The notes under the pieces: generated by a model
The model's database searches: none
Seen by the model: the letters and a program-made list of their open reading frames with translations, nothing else
What the model was told of the DNA's origin: nothing
Translations under genes and position numbers: made by a program
NCBI RefSeq assembly: GCF_040811775.1
Contig: NZ_JBFNXW010000001.1
Location: forward strand, 1,984,001 to 2,048,000
DNA length: 64,000 nt
Origin: Balneola sp. MJW-20
GTDB lineage: Bacteria; Bacteroidota; Rhodothermia; Balneolales; Balneolaceae
Direction of reading: 5' to 3'
Part shown: in pieces, positions 43,811-51,657 of the stretch
How the letters are laid out: each line of letters begins with the position of its first letter
How positions within the stretch are numbered: position 1 is the stretch's first letter

Positions 43811-44794
43811 TTAAAGTTGTTCTTTACCGGCTTCTACTACTTCTTTCATTGCCTTTTCAAGCGGACCTTCATGAAACGCGCCGGCAGCCTTTTTATGGCC
43901 CCCGCCGTTAAATTTTCGTGCCCATTTATTAACATCCACTTCACTGCGGGACCTGAGACTCAGCTTTATTCCTTTATCATCTTCCCTGAATAAAACACAG
44001 CACTTGGCCGTATCAATGCTCAGGGGATAGCTGACAAATCCCTCGGTATCTTCCTTGGTCGTTTGGGTTTCACTGAACATGTCTTTGGTAATATAGATCG
44101 TAGCGATCTGTCCATCAGCATGTGTTTGGATGGTCTCCAGCGCCAGACTCAATAATTTAAGCTGATCTAAGGTCTTGGTAGAATAGATACGGTCAACGAT
44201 CTCATTAGGAGTGAATCCGCCCCGATCCAGGAGGTCAGAGCCGGCTTTCATAGTTGCAGGTTTAACGCTGTCAAACTGGAAAGACCCTGTGTCGGTAACA
44301 ATACCTGTATACAAAGCTCTGGCAATCTCAGGACTAACCTGTGAAGGGTCATGCTCCATGTACAGATCATACACCAATTCACAGGTGGATGATTTTTCAG
44401 TTACCGATACTTTCTCTTCAAATACTTCTTCCGGATCCGGGTGATGATCGATCATATAAAAAGGTCTTCCATCTCCGCTCAGGCTTTCCGCCAGCTCTCC
44501 GAAGCGATACAAAATATTTCCGTCGACAAATGCGAAGGCATCATATTCATCGGCATTGATTTCGGTCGGCTTATGTATAGGAAAGATCTTTCGCATCCAC
44601 TGAAGATTATCAGGAAGTTCATCCTGATTGACCGCAACCGTATCCACCCCATTTTGCTTTAGCCACAGGCAGAGCCCGATCTGTGAGCCTATACAGTCTC
44701 CGTCCGGACTGACATGGGAAAAGACAGCAACTTTCTTATGATTTAATATCTTGTCTCTGAAATGTTTGAACATAATTTTCTCCTTATCTGTCAA
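43811..44794 (-). CDS. nrnA: DHH-family oligoribonuclease/PAP phosphatase (NrnA-like)
   Basis: A 327-residue Mn2+-dependent phosphoesterase that degrades nanoRNA and 3'-phosphoadenosine 5'-phosphate. The DHH domain has 'FSHVSPDGDCIGSQIGL' and the motif 'MIDHHPDP'. The C-terminal DHHA1 domain ends in the family signature 'RKFNGGGHKKAAGA'. It is full length and precedes the HtrA-like gene on the minus strand. Confidence 0.92.
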   Translation of the reverse strand: MTDKEKIMFKHFRDKILNHKKVAVFSHVSPDGDCIGSQIGLCLWLKQNGVDTVAVNQDELPDNLQWMRKIFPIHKPTEINADEYDAFAFVDGNILYRFGELAESLSGDGRPFYMIDHHPDPEEVFEEKVSVTEKSSTCELVYDLYMEHDPSQVSPEIARALYTGIVTDTGSFQFDSVKPATMKAGSDLLDRGGFTPNEIVDRIYSTKTLDQLKLLSLALETIQTHADGQIATIYITKDMFSETQTTKEDTEGFVSYPLSIDTAKCCVLFREDDKGIKLSLRSRSEVDVNKWARKFNGGGHKKAAGAFHEGPLEKAMKEVVEAGKEQL

Positions 44795-44850
44795 AAATAG
44801 GCAGCATTCGGGTCAATTCCATAGATAGATTACTAATCCAACAGGCATTC

Positions 44851-45465
44851 ATGCACGCACTTATAGTTTGTAATGGCTTTCCGCCGCCGGATAAATTACT
44901 TCGGACTGAAACCAGTGAAGCAGACCTCGTCATAGGAGCAGACGGAGGGGGGAATATTCTGCTTGCGCATGACCTCGTCCCGGATGTCATTATAGGCGAT
45001 CTGGATAGTTTTGTCAGGCCAGAAACCGTAGCCTTTAAACTGATCAAAGATCCTGATCAGGATACCAATGATCTGGAGAAAGCCCTTAAGTATGCCCTGT
45101 CACAGAATGTGGCAACCTGCTCTATCGTTGGTGCATTCGGCCAAAGGATGGACCACTCCCTCAAAAACCTATCCGTCATGAAGCAATTCAATGATTGTTT
45201 TAAAGAGCTGTATTTTGTGGATGAATACCAGAAAGTATTTTTGCTTAAGGAACCTCTGGACATCAGGCTTCCGAAAGGCACCATAATTTCCCTATTTCCC
45301 CTTTCGGGTGAAGTAACAGGAATAACCACCAAAGGGCTTATGTATCCACTGGATGATGATGTTTTAAAAAATGGGGTGCGGGACGGAACCTCCAACGAAA
45401 CCGTTCAGGAGCAGGTTCATATCAGTCACGAGAAAGGAGACCTGCTCGTTTTTATTGAGCGCTGA
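44851..45465 (+). CDS. thiN: thiamine pyrophosphokinase
   Basis: Transfers pyrophosphate from ATP to thiamine, forming TPP. 204 residues. The catalytic acidic motifs are 'IGADGGGNILL', 'IIGDLDSF' and 'DQDTNDLEKALKYA', followed by 'VGAFGQRMDHSLKNL'. A C-terminal thiamine-binding sandwich completes it. It is convergent with the PnuC/PnuT-like gene, with which it overlaps by 14 bp, consistent with a thiamine salvage pair. No TPP riboswitch precedes it (56-bp gap). Confidence 0.93.
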   Translation: MHALIVCNGFPPPDKLLRTETSEADLVIGADGGGNILLAHDLVPDVIIGDLDSFVRPETVAFKLIKDPDQDTNDLEKALKYALSQNVATCSIVGAFGQRMDHSLKNLSVMKQFNDCFKELYFVDEYQKVFLLKEPLDIRLPKGTIISLFPLSGEVTGITTKGLMYPLDDDVLKNGVRDGTSNETVQEQVHISHEKGDLLVFIER

Positions 45466-46075
45466 ACTGAATCTCTTCTCTCTTCATTGAACGGTACCAG
45501 GCGATCAACCCCCCAACCGCAATTATGGTAAAGAAAAGGAATTGAAAACTGGTCAGTACCAGATCTTTATAAAAATAGAGTGGTATAGAAATGAGGTCAG
45601 TAATGATCCAGGCGATCCAGCTCTCAAGTTTTTTTCTTGCCATAAGCCACATCCCTACAATGGCAAAAGCGGTCGTCAATGCATCCCAGACAGGCACATC
45701 ACTGTCCGTAAAGTTCATGAGAAACCATGCCAGCAAACCAAAAGAACCTATGAACATCGTGATCATGATCAGGTTTTCCCGCTTATCATTGATCGTAACC
45801 GGGATCTGCTTTCGTTCGCCACCCGTGTCTTTCCAGTGATACCATCCGTAAACGCTCATCACAAAGTAGTAAGCATTAACTCCCATATCTGCATATAGCT
45901 GATAATTATACGCCAGATATACATAGATCAATACACTGACAATACCGAATGGATAAACAAGGATATTCTCTTTCATAGAATACCATACACTGAGCAACCC
46001 GGTGATTACAGCAATCCATTCTTCCGGGGCTGTGTTCTGAACTCCGGTAATAATACCATCTAGGATAGATTCCAT
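45452..46075 (-). CDS. PnuC-family vitamin transporter (PnuT-like?)
   Basis: A 207-residue inner-membrane facilitator with about seven hydrophobic segments, matching the PnuC family ('VSVYGWYHW', 'WDALTTAFAIVGMWLMARKK', 'ESWIAWIITDLISIPLYFYK'). PnuC moves nicotinamide riboside and PnuT moves thiamine; sequence alone cannot decide here. The neighbouring thiamine pyrophosphokinase, which would trap thiamine inside the cell, favours PnuT. It lies 4 bp after the 95-residue unknown gene. Confidence 0.9.
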   Translation of the reverse strand: MESILDGIITGVQNTAPEEWIAVITGLLSVWYSMKENILVYPFGIVSVLIYVYLAYNYQLYADMGVNAYYFVMSVYGWYHWKDTGGERKQIPVTINDKRENLIMITMFIGSFGLLAWFLMNFTDSDVPVWDALTTAFAIVGMWLMARKKLESWIAWIITDLISIPLYFYKDLVLTSFQFLFFTIIAVGGLIAWYRSMKREEIQFSAQ

Positions 46076-46079
46076 GGGA

Positions 46080-46367
46080 TCAGCGGGACTTCAGTACGCG
46101 GGAAAGATTAAGCTGATGGATAGGGATGAGGTAATTATTGAACATTTCATCCTTATGGATACCCAGCAATCCGGTTCCCCGAAAATCTACCATACATACC
46201 TTTTCGCTTTTTTCCACAACCTCACCGATTCCGTAATACTCAGGGTTCGGTCCGTAATAAACCAAGTCTCCGGTCTTAAGGTTATTTTTTGCCCTTCGGT
46301 GATAGGGCAGTATCACCGGCAGCAGGTCCAGACGATAGGAAAGTCTTTTCTTATTGCTAACTGCCAT
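46080..46367 (-). CDS. conserved-looking small protein of unknown function
   Basis: A 95-residue protein that I do not recognise. It starts with a basic segment (residues 1-29) followed by a beta-rich, SH3/KOW-like stretch ('TGDLVYYGPNPEYYGIGEVVEKSEKVCMVD', broken here only by reading: about residues 32-61) and a 'GIHKDEMFNNYLIPI' tail. It overlaps the tsaE end by 11 bp and stops 4 bp before the PnuC-like gene, so it is a real cotranscribed gene rather than a chance frame. A small nucleic-acid- or protein-binding role is possible. Confidence 0.7.
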   Translation of the reverse strand: MAVSNKKRLSYRLDLLPVILPYHRRAKNNLKTGDLVYYGPNPEYYGIGEVVEKSEKVCMVDFRGTGLLGIHKDEMFNNYLIPIHQLNLSRVLKSR

Positions 46368-46785
46368 CTCTCTGATGTATCGTTATCTTTCTTTTGGTAT
46401 CACTAACATGTTCAAGGGTGACAATATAAGCATCCTCAGGAATTAAATTTGATACCCTTTGAGGCCACTCGATCACACTAATCCCCTCTCCATACAAGTA
46501 GTCTTCAATCCCGATATCAAGAGCCTCCGCCTCATTCTTTAGCCGGTAACAATCAAAATGATATAAAGGCAGCTCCCCTGAATATTCATTGATCAGAGTA
46601 TATGTAGGTGAGCTTACTGCCTGTGGGTCAATCCCGAGACCACTTGCCAGTCCTTTCACAAAATGGGTCTTTCCTGCACCAAGTTCTCCCTGAAGGCAGA
46701 TCACATCTCCTGATCCAAGTTCATGTGAAAATGATCTTCCGGCATCAATAGTCTGTTTCTCTGAATCACTTATAAAATTCTTCAC
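46357..46785 (-). CDS. tsaE: tRNA threonylcarbamoyladenosine biosynthesis ATPase TsaE
   Basis: The ATPase that works with TsaB-TsaD in forming t6A37 of ANN-decoding tRNAs. 142 residues, with Walker A 'GELGAGKTHFVKGLA', and the family motifs 'SPTYTLINEYSG' and 'LYHFDCYRLK'. It is 3 bp downstream of porX and overlaps the small unknown gene by 11 bp. Confidence 0.95.
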   Translation of the reverse strand: MKNFISDSEKQTIDAGRSFSHELGSGDVICLQGELGAGKTHFVKGLASGLGIDPQAVSSPTYTLINEYSGELPLYHFDCYRLKNEAEALDIGIEDYLYGEGISVIEWPQRVSNLIPEDAYIVTLEHVSDTKRKITIHQRDGS

Positions 46786-46788
46786 TGC

Positions 46789-48330
46789 TTATTTAGGTCT
46801 CAGAATAGCGACCGGAAGGATCATCTCTTCCATAGAGGCACCCCCATGCTGAAAAGTATCCTTATATCGGTTTTGGTACTTGTTGTAGTTAGTAGGATAA
46901 ACAAAATAATAGTCTTCACGGGCAATTAGAAAGTTATTGACCAGTCCGTCTGCGGGAAGTTTATATTCTTCAGGATCATCTATAAAAATAACCGCGTTCG
47001 ATTCGTCGGCCTTCAGGTTCCGGCCATATTTATACCGAAGGTTCGTTGCAGTATCACGGTCACCATATACTTTCGTGTCGCGCAGAGCCCTTACTGAACC
47101 ATGATCAGTAGTGATCACCAGTGTCACATCCTCGTCAGCCAGTGCTTTGAACATTTGCAACAGCGATGAATGCTGGAACCACGCTTCGGTTATGGATCTG
47201 AATGCAGATTCGTCCGGGGCCAGTTCTTTAATGACATCTGAATCGGACCTTGAGTGGACGAGAGTGTCAACAAAATTAAATACAAAAGCACCTAGTTTTG
47301 ACTGAGCATAATTGTGGATCTTATCTGCCACACGTTTGCCTTCTTCTGCGTTCAGGATTTTTTCATACTTAAAATTAAGATCCAGGCCGGCACGATCCAT
47401 CTGCCTTTTCAGCAGTTCTTCTTCATGCCGGTTGAGTGAAGTCTCATCCTGACCTTTCTGCCAGAGATCCGGGTACATATTCTCTATCTCAAGCGGGTAC
47501 AATCCGGCAAAGATAGAATTTCTGGAATACGGTGTGGCTGTCGGAAGTATGGAGTAATAAAAATCGGTATCAATGGAATAGTATTTGGATAGAATAGGTG
47601 CAAATACCAGCCATTGATCGTATCTCATACAATCCACGAGAAAAAACATGACCCGCTCTCCTTTTTCCAGTAAGGGATTAACATACTCATTAAAAATGTC
47701 CGGAGACAAAGTGGGATGATTATCCTCTGAGTCCAGCCAGTTTTTATACTCGTTCTCAATAAATTTTCCGAATTCTTTATTAGCCTGCTCGAATTGGTCT
47801 TCCAATACCTGCTGCAGTGCTTCATCGCCGGCACCCAGATCGATCTGCCATTGTGTTAACTCTTTATAAATATCGATCCATTCTTTCCAGTGGGTTCCCG
47901 GGTGGATCCTGGAAGAGATCTCATTAAATTTTCGCAGATAACCCTGAGCAGATTTTTCATTCTGTATCCTGCTGCGTTCCAAAAGCCTCTTGGTAGTCAG
48001 CAGGATCTGATTAGGGTTGACCGGTTTGATAAGGTAGTCTGATATTTTTCCTCCGATCGCATCTTCCATGATCGACTCTTCCTCACTCTTTGTGATCATG
48101 ACCACCGGCAAGGAAGGATTCAGGTTCTTGATCTTTTCAAGTGTAGCGAGGCCATCCATTCCAGGCATCTGCTCATCCAGAAATACCATGTCGAAAGACT
48201 CCGTTGAGATGAGGCTGACGGCATCTTCCCCGTTTGATACGGGGGTGATATCAAATCCTCGCTTCTCTAAAAATATGATGTGTGATTGAAGCTGATCGAT
48301 CTCATCGTCAGCCCAGAGTATACTCGGCAT
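46789..48330 (-). CDS. porX: PorX-like response regulator with PglZ/alkaline-phosphatase-like domain
   Basis: A 513-residue two-domain regulator. The receiver domain (1 to about 120) has the phosphate acceptor Asp52 in '[12 protein letters not shown]' and 'MITKSEE'. A helical linker follows, then a PglZ-type alkaline-phosphatase-superfamily domain with metal-binding segments '[10 protein letters not shown]' and 'TTDHGSVR'. This architecture is PorX, which acts with PorY to control T9SS gene expression and gliding in Bacteroidota. No PorY kinase is adjacent. It starts about 20 bp after the ComEA-like gene. Confidence 0.92.
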   Translation of the reverse strand: MPSILWADDEIDQLQSHIIFLEKRGFDITPVSNGEDAVSLISTESFDMVFLDEQMPGMDGLATLEKIKNLNPSLPVVMITKSEEESIMEDAIGGKISDYLIKPVNPNQILLTTKRLLERSRIQNEKSAQGYLRKFNEISSRIHPGTHWKEWIDIYKELTQWQIDLGAGDEALQQVLEDQFEQANKEFGKFIENEYKNWLDSEDNHPTLSPDIFNEYVNPLLEKGERVMFFLVDCMRYDQWLVFAPILSKYYSIDTDFYYSILPTATPYSRNSIFAGLYPLEIENMYPDLWQKGQDETSLNRHEEELLKRQMDRAGLDLNFKYEKILNAEEGKRVADKIHNYAQSKLGAFVFNFVDTLVHSRSDSDVIKELAPDESAFRSITEAWFQHSSLLQMFKALADEDVTLVITTDHGSVRALRDTKVYGDRDTATNLRYKYGRNLKADESNAVIFIDDPEEYKLPADGLVNNFLIAREDYYFVYPTNYNKYQNRYKDTFQHGGASMEEMILPVAILRPK

Positions 48331-48350
48331 GTATGATTCCTGCTAAATTT

Positions 48351-48836
48351 CTAAAGTTTTATATATGGACGGATGCTTTCCAGTCTTTTCTTGCCAATCC
48401 CTTTAATCCGGATCAGTTCATCAAGACTTTTGAAACCTCCGTGCTCATTTCTGTAATCAATAATTCGTTGTGCATAAGAAGGTCCGATTCCGGGTAAGCG
48501 GGTCAGTTCCTTCAGTCCGGCCATATTAACGGAAACCGGTTCCATTAATTCTCCGGTGTTCTTAACATCTTTCCGGATCCTCGCAGTATCAGGCTCATAT
48601 CTTAAAAGCTTTTCAGCCTCTTCTTGTTCCCAGAGCTCTATCCTGCGATGAATGGACTCCTGAATGTGTGCATAATCTTCTTCGGAATAAAGCGGTTTTC
48701 TTTCTATATAATTTAGACTCACCTTCAAAATAATTGCGCTAAACAATAAAAAGACTACCGCTATCCTTTCATTATGGGTGATCTGCAGTTTTTCTGCTTT
48801 AAAAAATATCGATCTCCTGATGTTCTGCCACTTCAT
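48351..48836 (-). CDS. ComEA-like helix-hairpin-helix protein, membrane-anchored
   Basis: A 161-residue protein with a membrane helix near the N-terminus (about 24-44), a charged linker, and two helix-hairpin-helix motifs at the end ('TRLPGIGPSYAQRIIDYR' and 'IRIKGIGKKRLESI', about 108-160). This is the ComEA arrangement: a membrane-bound receptor for DNA outside the cytoplasm in natural transformation. The rest of the uptake machine is not in the window. It precedes porX and starts 88 bp from a divergent hydrolase gene. Confidence 0.88.
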   Translation of the reverse strand: MKWQNIRRSIFFKAEKLQITHNERIAVVFLLFSAIILKVSLNYIERKPLYSEEDYAHIQESIHRRIELWEQEEAEKLLRYEPDTARIRKDVKNTGELMEPVSVNMAGLKELTRLPGIGPSYAQRIIDYRNEHGGFKSLDELIRIKGIGKKRLESIRPYIKL

Positions 48837-48924
48837 ATAAACCTTTTCTACTATTAAGTAACATTTTATCGATCAGTCAATTAATTTCACTATCCAATTT
48901 TTTAAATAACTCTGCCGGGACCTG

Positions 48925-49716
48925 ATGTCCGAAACATCCACCTATACTTATAAAGGAACAGCTGTTCATATCACTAAAACAGGAGTAGGTTCTCCGCTGG
49001 TTATCCTTCATGGATGGGGAAGCAGCGGCAGGGTAATGATGCCTGTTGCTGAAAACTTATCTAAGATCAGGACCTCTTATGTGTTGGACCTGCCCGGATT
49101 CGGTAATACACCCGAACCACTGCAGTCCTGGGGTATTGATGATTATGCCGACATGGTAGAATCTTACATCAGGGATACATTTGATTCAAAAGTTGACCTT
49201 CTGGTTCATTCCTTTGGCGGGCGAATCACGTTTAAATTATGCTCACGGCCCTTCGGTACCGAAATGATCAATAAAGTACTGATAACAGGCGGAGCCGGAA
49301 TGAAACCACGCAGATCCTTCTCTTTTTATCTTAAAAAATACACGGCTAAAACACTGAAAGCTCCCTTCATGATCCTTCCCGCAATCCTGAGAGAACCTGC
49401 CCTTAGCTGGCTCCGTAAGACCAGCCTGTGGAAAAAACTTGGTTCCAGTGACTACTCCAAACTTTCCGGAGTTATGCGTGAGACCTTTGTGCGGTCAGTT
49501 ACGGAGCATCTTGAAAATACCCTTGAGAACATCCCTCATGATGTTCTGCTGCTCTGGGGCCGTAATGATGAAGCTACTCCGGTTTATCAGGCTCAGCGGA
49601 TTGAGAAAGGCCTGAAGCAAGCCGCTCTCATTATCATTGAAGATGCAGGTCACTATGCTTTTCTGGATAAACCCAAACAATTTGCAGCTATTGCAGAGGC
49701 GTATCTTCAGGGTTGA
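48925..49716 (+). CDS. alpha/beta-hydrolase fold protein
   Basis: A 263-residue hydrolase without a signal peptide. The oxyanion region is 'LHGWGSSGRV', the nucleophile elbow is 'LLVHSFGGRITFKL' (Ser about 97), the acid is probably the Asp in 'WGRNDEATP', and the His is in 'DAGHYAFLDKP'. The substrate is unknown; esterase, C-C hydrolase or dehalogenase-type activities are all possible. It overlaps the convergent RluA gene by 29 bp. Confidence 0.88.
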   Translation: MSETSTYTYKGTAVHITKTGVGSPLVILHGWGSSGRVMMPVAENLSKIRTSYVLDLPGFGNTPEPLQSWGIDDYADMVESYIRDTFDSKVDLLVHSFGGRITFKLCSRPFGTEMINKVLITGGAGMKPRRSFSFYLKKYTAKTLKAPFMILPAILREPALSWLRKTSLWKKLGSSDYSKLSGVMRETFVRSVTEHLENTLENIPHDVLLLWGRNDEATPVYQAQRIEKGLKQAALIIIEDAGHYAFLDKPKQFAAIAEAYLQG

Positions 49717-50626
49717 TCAGGTGCATCCATTTTTCGGGGACCGGAAGTTCCGCTGATATTTCAAGATCCGGGATCGACAATCCCGCGTTTATCAATGAAA
49801 TCGCATGCTTTTGCGGCGAACTGAGACCCGGATCTTTCTCTTTATATACATGGTCATCGGTGATCGGATAACCCCATTGTCTGAGGTGAAGACGTATCTG
49901 ATGAGTACGCCCGGTAACGGGCCGGCAGCTGATGATACTTTTATCCGTTCCTCTCAGGATCACCTCAAAATGAGTCAATGCCTCTTTTGCCTGCTTAAGC
50001 CCCAGCTCACTTTCGAAAACAAATCCCTTTTTTCTTCGGACGGGGGTATCAATATCTGCGCTGTCCTCTTCCGGCACACCATCCACAAGAGCATAATAGT
50101 TCTTTTTCACTTTTCCGCTTGCAAAGCTCTCCATAGCCCTTCTGGCAGTGTTTTTGTTTCTTGCAAACAGGATGAGCCCCATAGTGACCGCATCTAAGCG
50201 ATGTACCACCTTAAGATCTTCATACCCCATACCGGCTAATATTGAAGTAAGCGTATTCTTATTATATCTGCCCCCAGGATGTACCGGCATTGGTGCCGGT
50301 TTATAAGCAATGAGATATTCATCTGATACTGAGATCACCCTGACTTCATCCGGAACTGCCGGTTCTATTACTCTTGGATTATGGTGAAAAAGCCTGTCAC
50401 CCGACTTTAATATCTGGTCGGGTTTGTTATTTGAGGAATTTTCTATTCCTACGTAACCCTTTTTGATCTTTTGGATCCAGTCATCTGAAGATCTGAAAGG
50501 GAATTTTTCATGCATAAGCGAAGACAGAGTCATGCCGTCTTCTGATTCTTTCACCTTAAACCGGTGAGTGATCGGATACGGTTCTATGATCCGAACCGGA
50601 CAATGGTCATGATTTTTGTGAAGCAA
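49688..50626 (-). CDS. RluA-family pseudouridine synthase, start uncertain
   Basis: Isomerises uridine in rRNA or tRNA. The catalytic Asp is in 'VVHRLDAVTMGLILFAR', preceded by 'LIAYKPAPMPVHPGG' and followed by 'GRTHQIRLHLRQWGYPI', the RluA/RsuA motifs. An S4-like N-terminal region is also present ('IQKIKKGYVGIENS'). The frame is open far upstream but lies inside trhO from 50607. The most likely start is a TTG at 50626, giving about 313 residues and overlapping trhO by about 20 bp. The next in-frame ATG (50533) is possible but would clip the conserved N-terminus. Confidence 0.85.
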   Translation of the reverse strand: MLHKNHDHCPVRIIEPYPITHRFKVKESEDGMTLSSLMHEKFPFRSSDDWIQKIKKGYVGIENSSNNKPDQILKSGDRLFHHNPRVIEPAVPDEVRVISVSDEYLIAYKPAPMPVHPGGRYNKNTLTSILAGMGYEDLKVVHRLDAVTMGLILFARNKNTARRAMESFASGKVKKNYYALVDGVPEEDSADIDTPVRRKKGFVFESELGLKQAKEALTHFEVILRGTDKSIISCRPVTGRTHQIRLHLRQWGYPITDDHVYKEKDPGLSSPQKHAISLINAGLSIPDLEISAELPVPEKWMHLINPEDTPLQ

Positions 50627-51566
50627 GATCCCGCTCCTTGAAATCCTCACCAAAATAATTGTACCATTTTCGGAAAGGCTGGAATGCGTGTTCCGGGTCA
50701 AATGGGCGCTTATATTCACTTTCACGACATTCTTCACTGCAGCAGCCCTCCATCTTCCTAGCGCCTTCTTCTGAGCATACAAAGAGTTTATTGCATTCCA
50801 TGTTGGCACAATTGATGTAGGTATCGGCCGGCTTTCCTGTGATCTCACAGTGAGCAATAGGTTCCAGGTCCTTAGGGTTAACCGGTACTACCAGCCTGTC
50901 ATCAAACACAAAGCATTTACCCTTAAAATGTTTTCCTTCTTCCTCTTTGGCATATTTCAGTATTCCACCATGTAGCTGATTCACATCATCCCATCCGCTC
51001 TCTTTCATCAGAACACTGAATTTCTCGCAACGAATACCCCCGGTACAATACATTAGCACCTTCTTATCCTTTGGGATCTGAACTTCGTCCAGCCATTTTG
51101 GAAAATCATAGAAGTTTTTTAGATCCGGTTTAAGAGCTCCTTTAAAGTGCCCGATCCTGGATTCGTAGTTATTACGTACATCGATCATCACATAATCCTC
51201 TTCTCCTTCCATTACACGCCGCCATTCCGCCGGAGACAGGTAATTGCCTCCACGCTCAGGATCTACATCCTCCACGTGTAAAGCTACAATCTCATCCCTG
51301 ACTTTCACGATCAGCTTTGCAAAGGGGATGTACTCACTTTCATCCTGTTTAAATTCCGTATCCTCAAAACCCGGAATGGAACACAGATACTTTTTATAGG
51401 CTTCAATTTGCTCAGCAGTTCCACCCGCGGTACCGTTTATACCCTCTTCCGAGATATAAATACGACCTTTTAAACCCAGATCTTTGCAGTATTTCTTATG
51501 TTTTTTGCAAAAAGCATCAGGATCTGAGATCTCCTGAAAATTGTAATAAAGAATAACTTGGTACAT
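50607..51566 (-). CDS. trhO: tRNA uridine(34) hydroxylase, rhodanese family (TrhO)
   Basis: Oxygen-dependent enzyme that forms 5-hydroxyuridine at the wobble position of some tRNAs. 319 residues: an N-terminal acylphosphatase-like domain ('RIYISEEGINGTAGG'), then a rhodanese domain with 'MIDVRNNYESRIGHF' and the active cysteine in 'MYCTGGIRCEK'. The C-terminal zinc-type cysteine region ('INCANMECNKLFVC', 'CCSEEC') completes it. It overlaps the downstream RluA gene, another RNA-modifying enzyme. Confidence 0.94.
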   Translation of the reverse strand: MYQVILYYNFQEISDPDAFCKKHKKYCKDLGLKGRIYISEEGINGTAGGTAEQIEAYKKYLCSIPGFEDTEFKQDESEYIPFAKLIVKVRDEIVALHVEDVDPERGGNYLSPAEWRRVMEGEEDYVMIDVRNNYESRIGHFKGALKPDLKNFYDFPKWLDEVQIPKDKKVLMYCTGGIRCEKFSVLMKESGWDDVNQLHGGILKYAKEEEGKHFKGKCFVFDDRLVVPVNPKDLEPIAHCEITGKPADTYINCANMECNKLFVCSEEGARKMEGCCSEECRESEYKRPFDPEHAFQPFRKWYNYFGEDFKERDLASQKS

Positions 51567-51657
51567 CTTCTCTTAAATTATAAGATATTGGTTCAAAGTT
51601 CGTTGAACTCCTGACTTGCAAAGTTAAAGAATTTCCAGATAATCTTTTAATCACAGG

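Noticed and set aside
44795..44850. Possible TPP riboswitch before thiamine pyrophosphokinase
   Set aside because: The gap is only 56 bp, too short for the THI element, and the conserved core is not visible.
50627..50857. Long N-terminal extension of the RluA-type protein
   Set aside because: This stretch is the out-of-frame 3' end of trhO, which is well supported by its cysteine-rich C-terminus.
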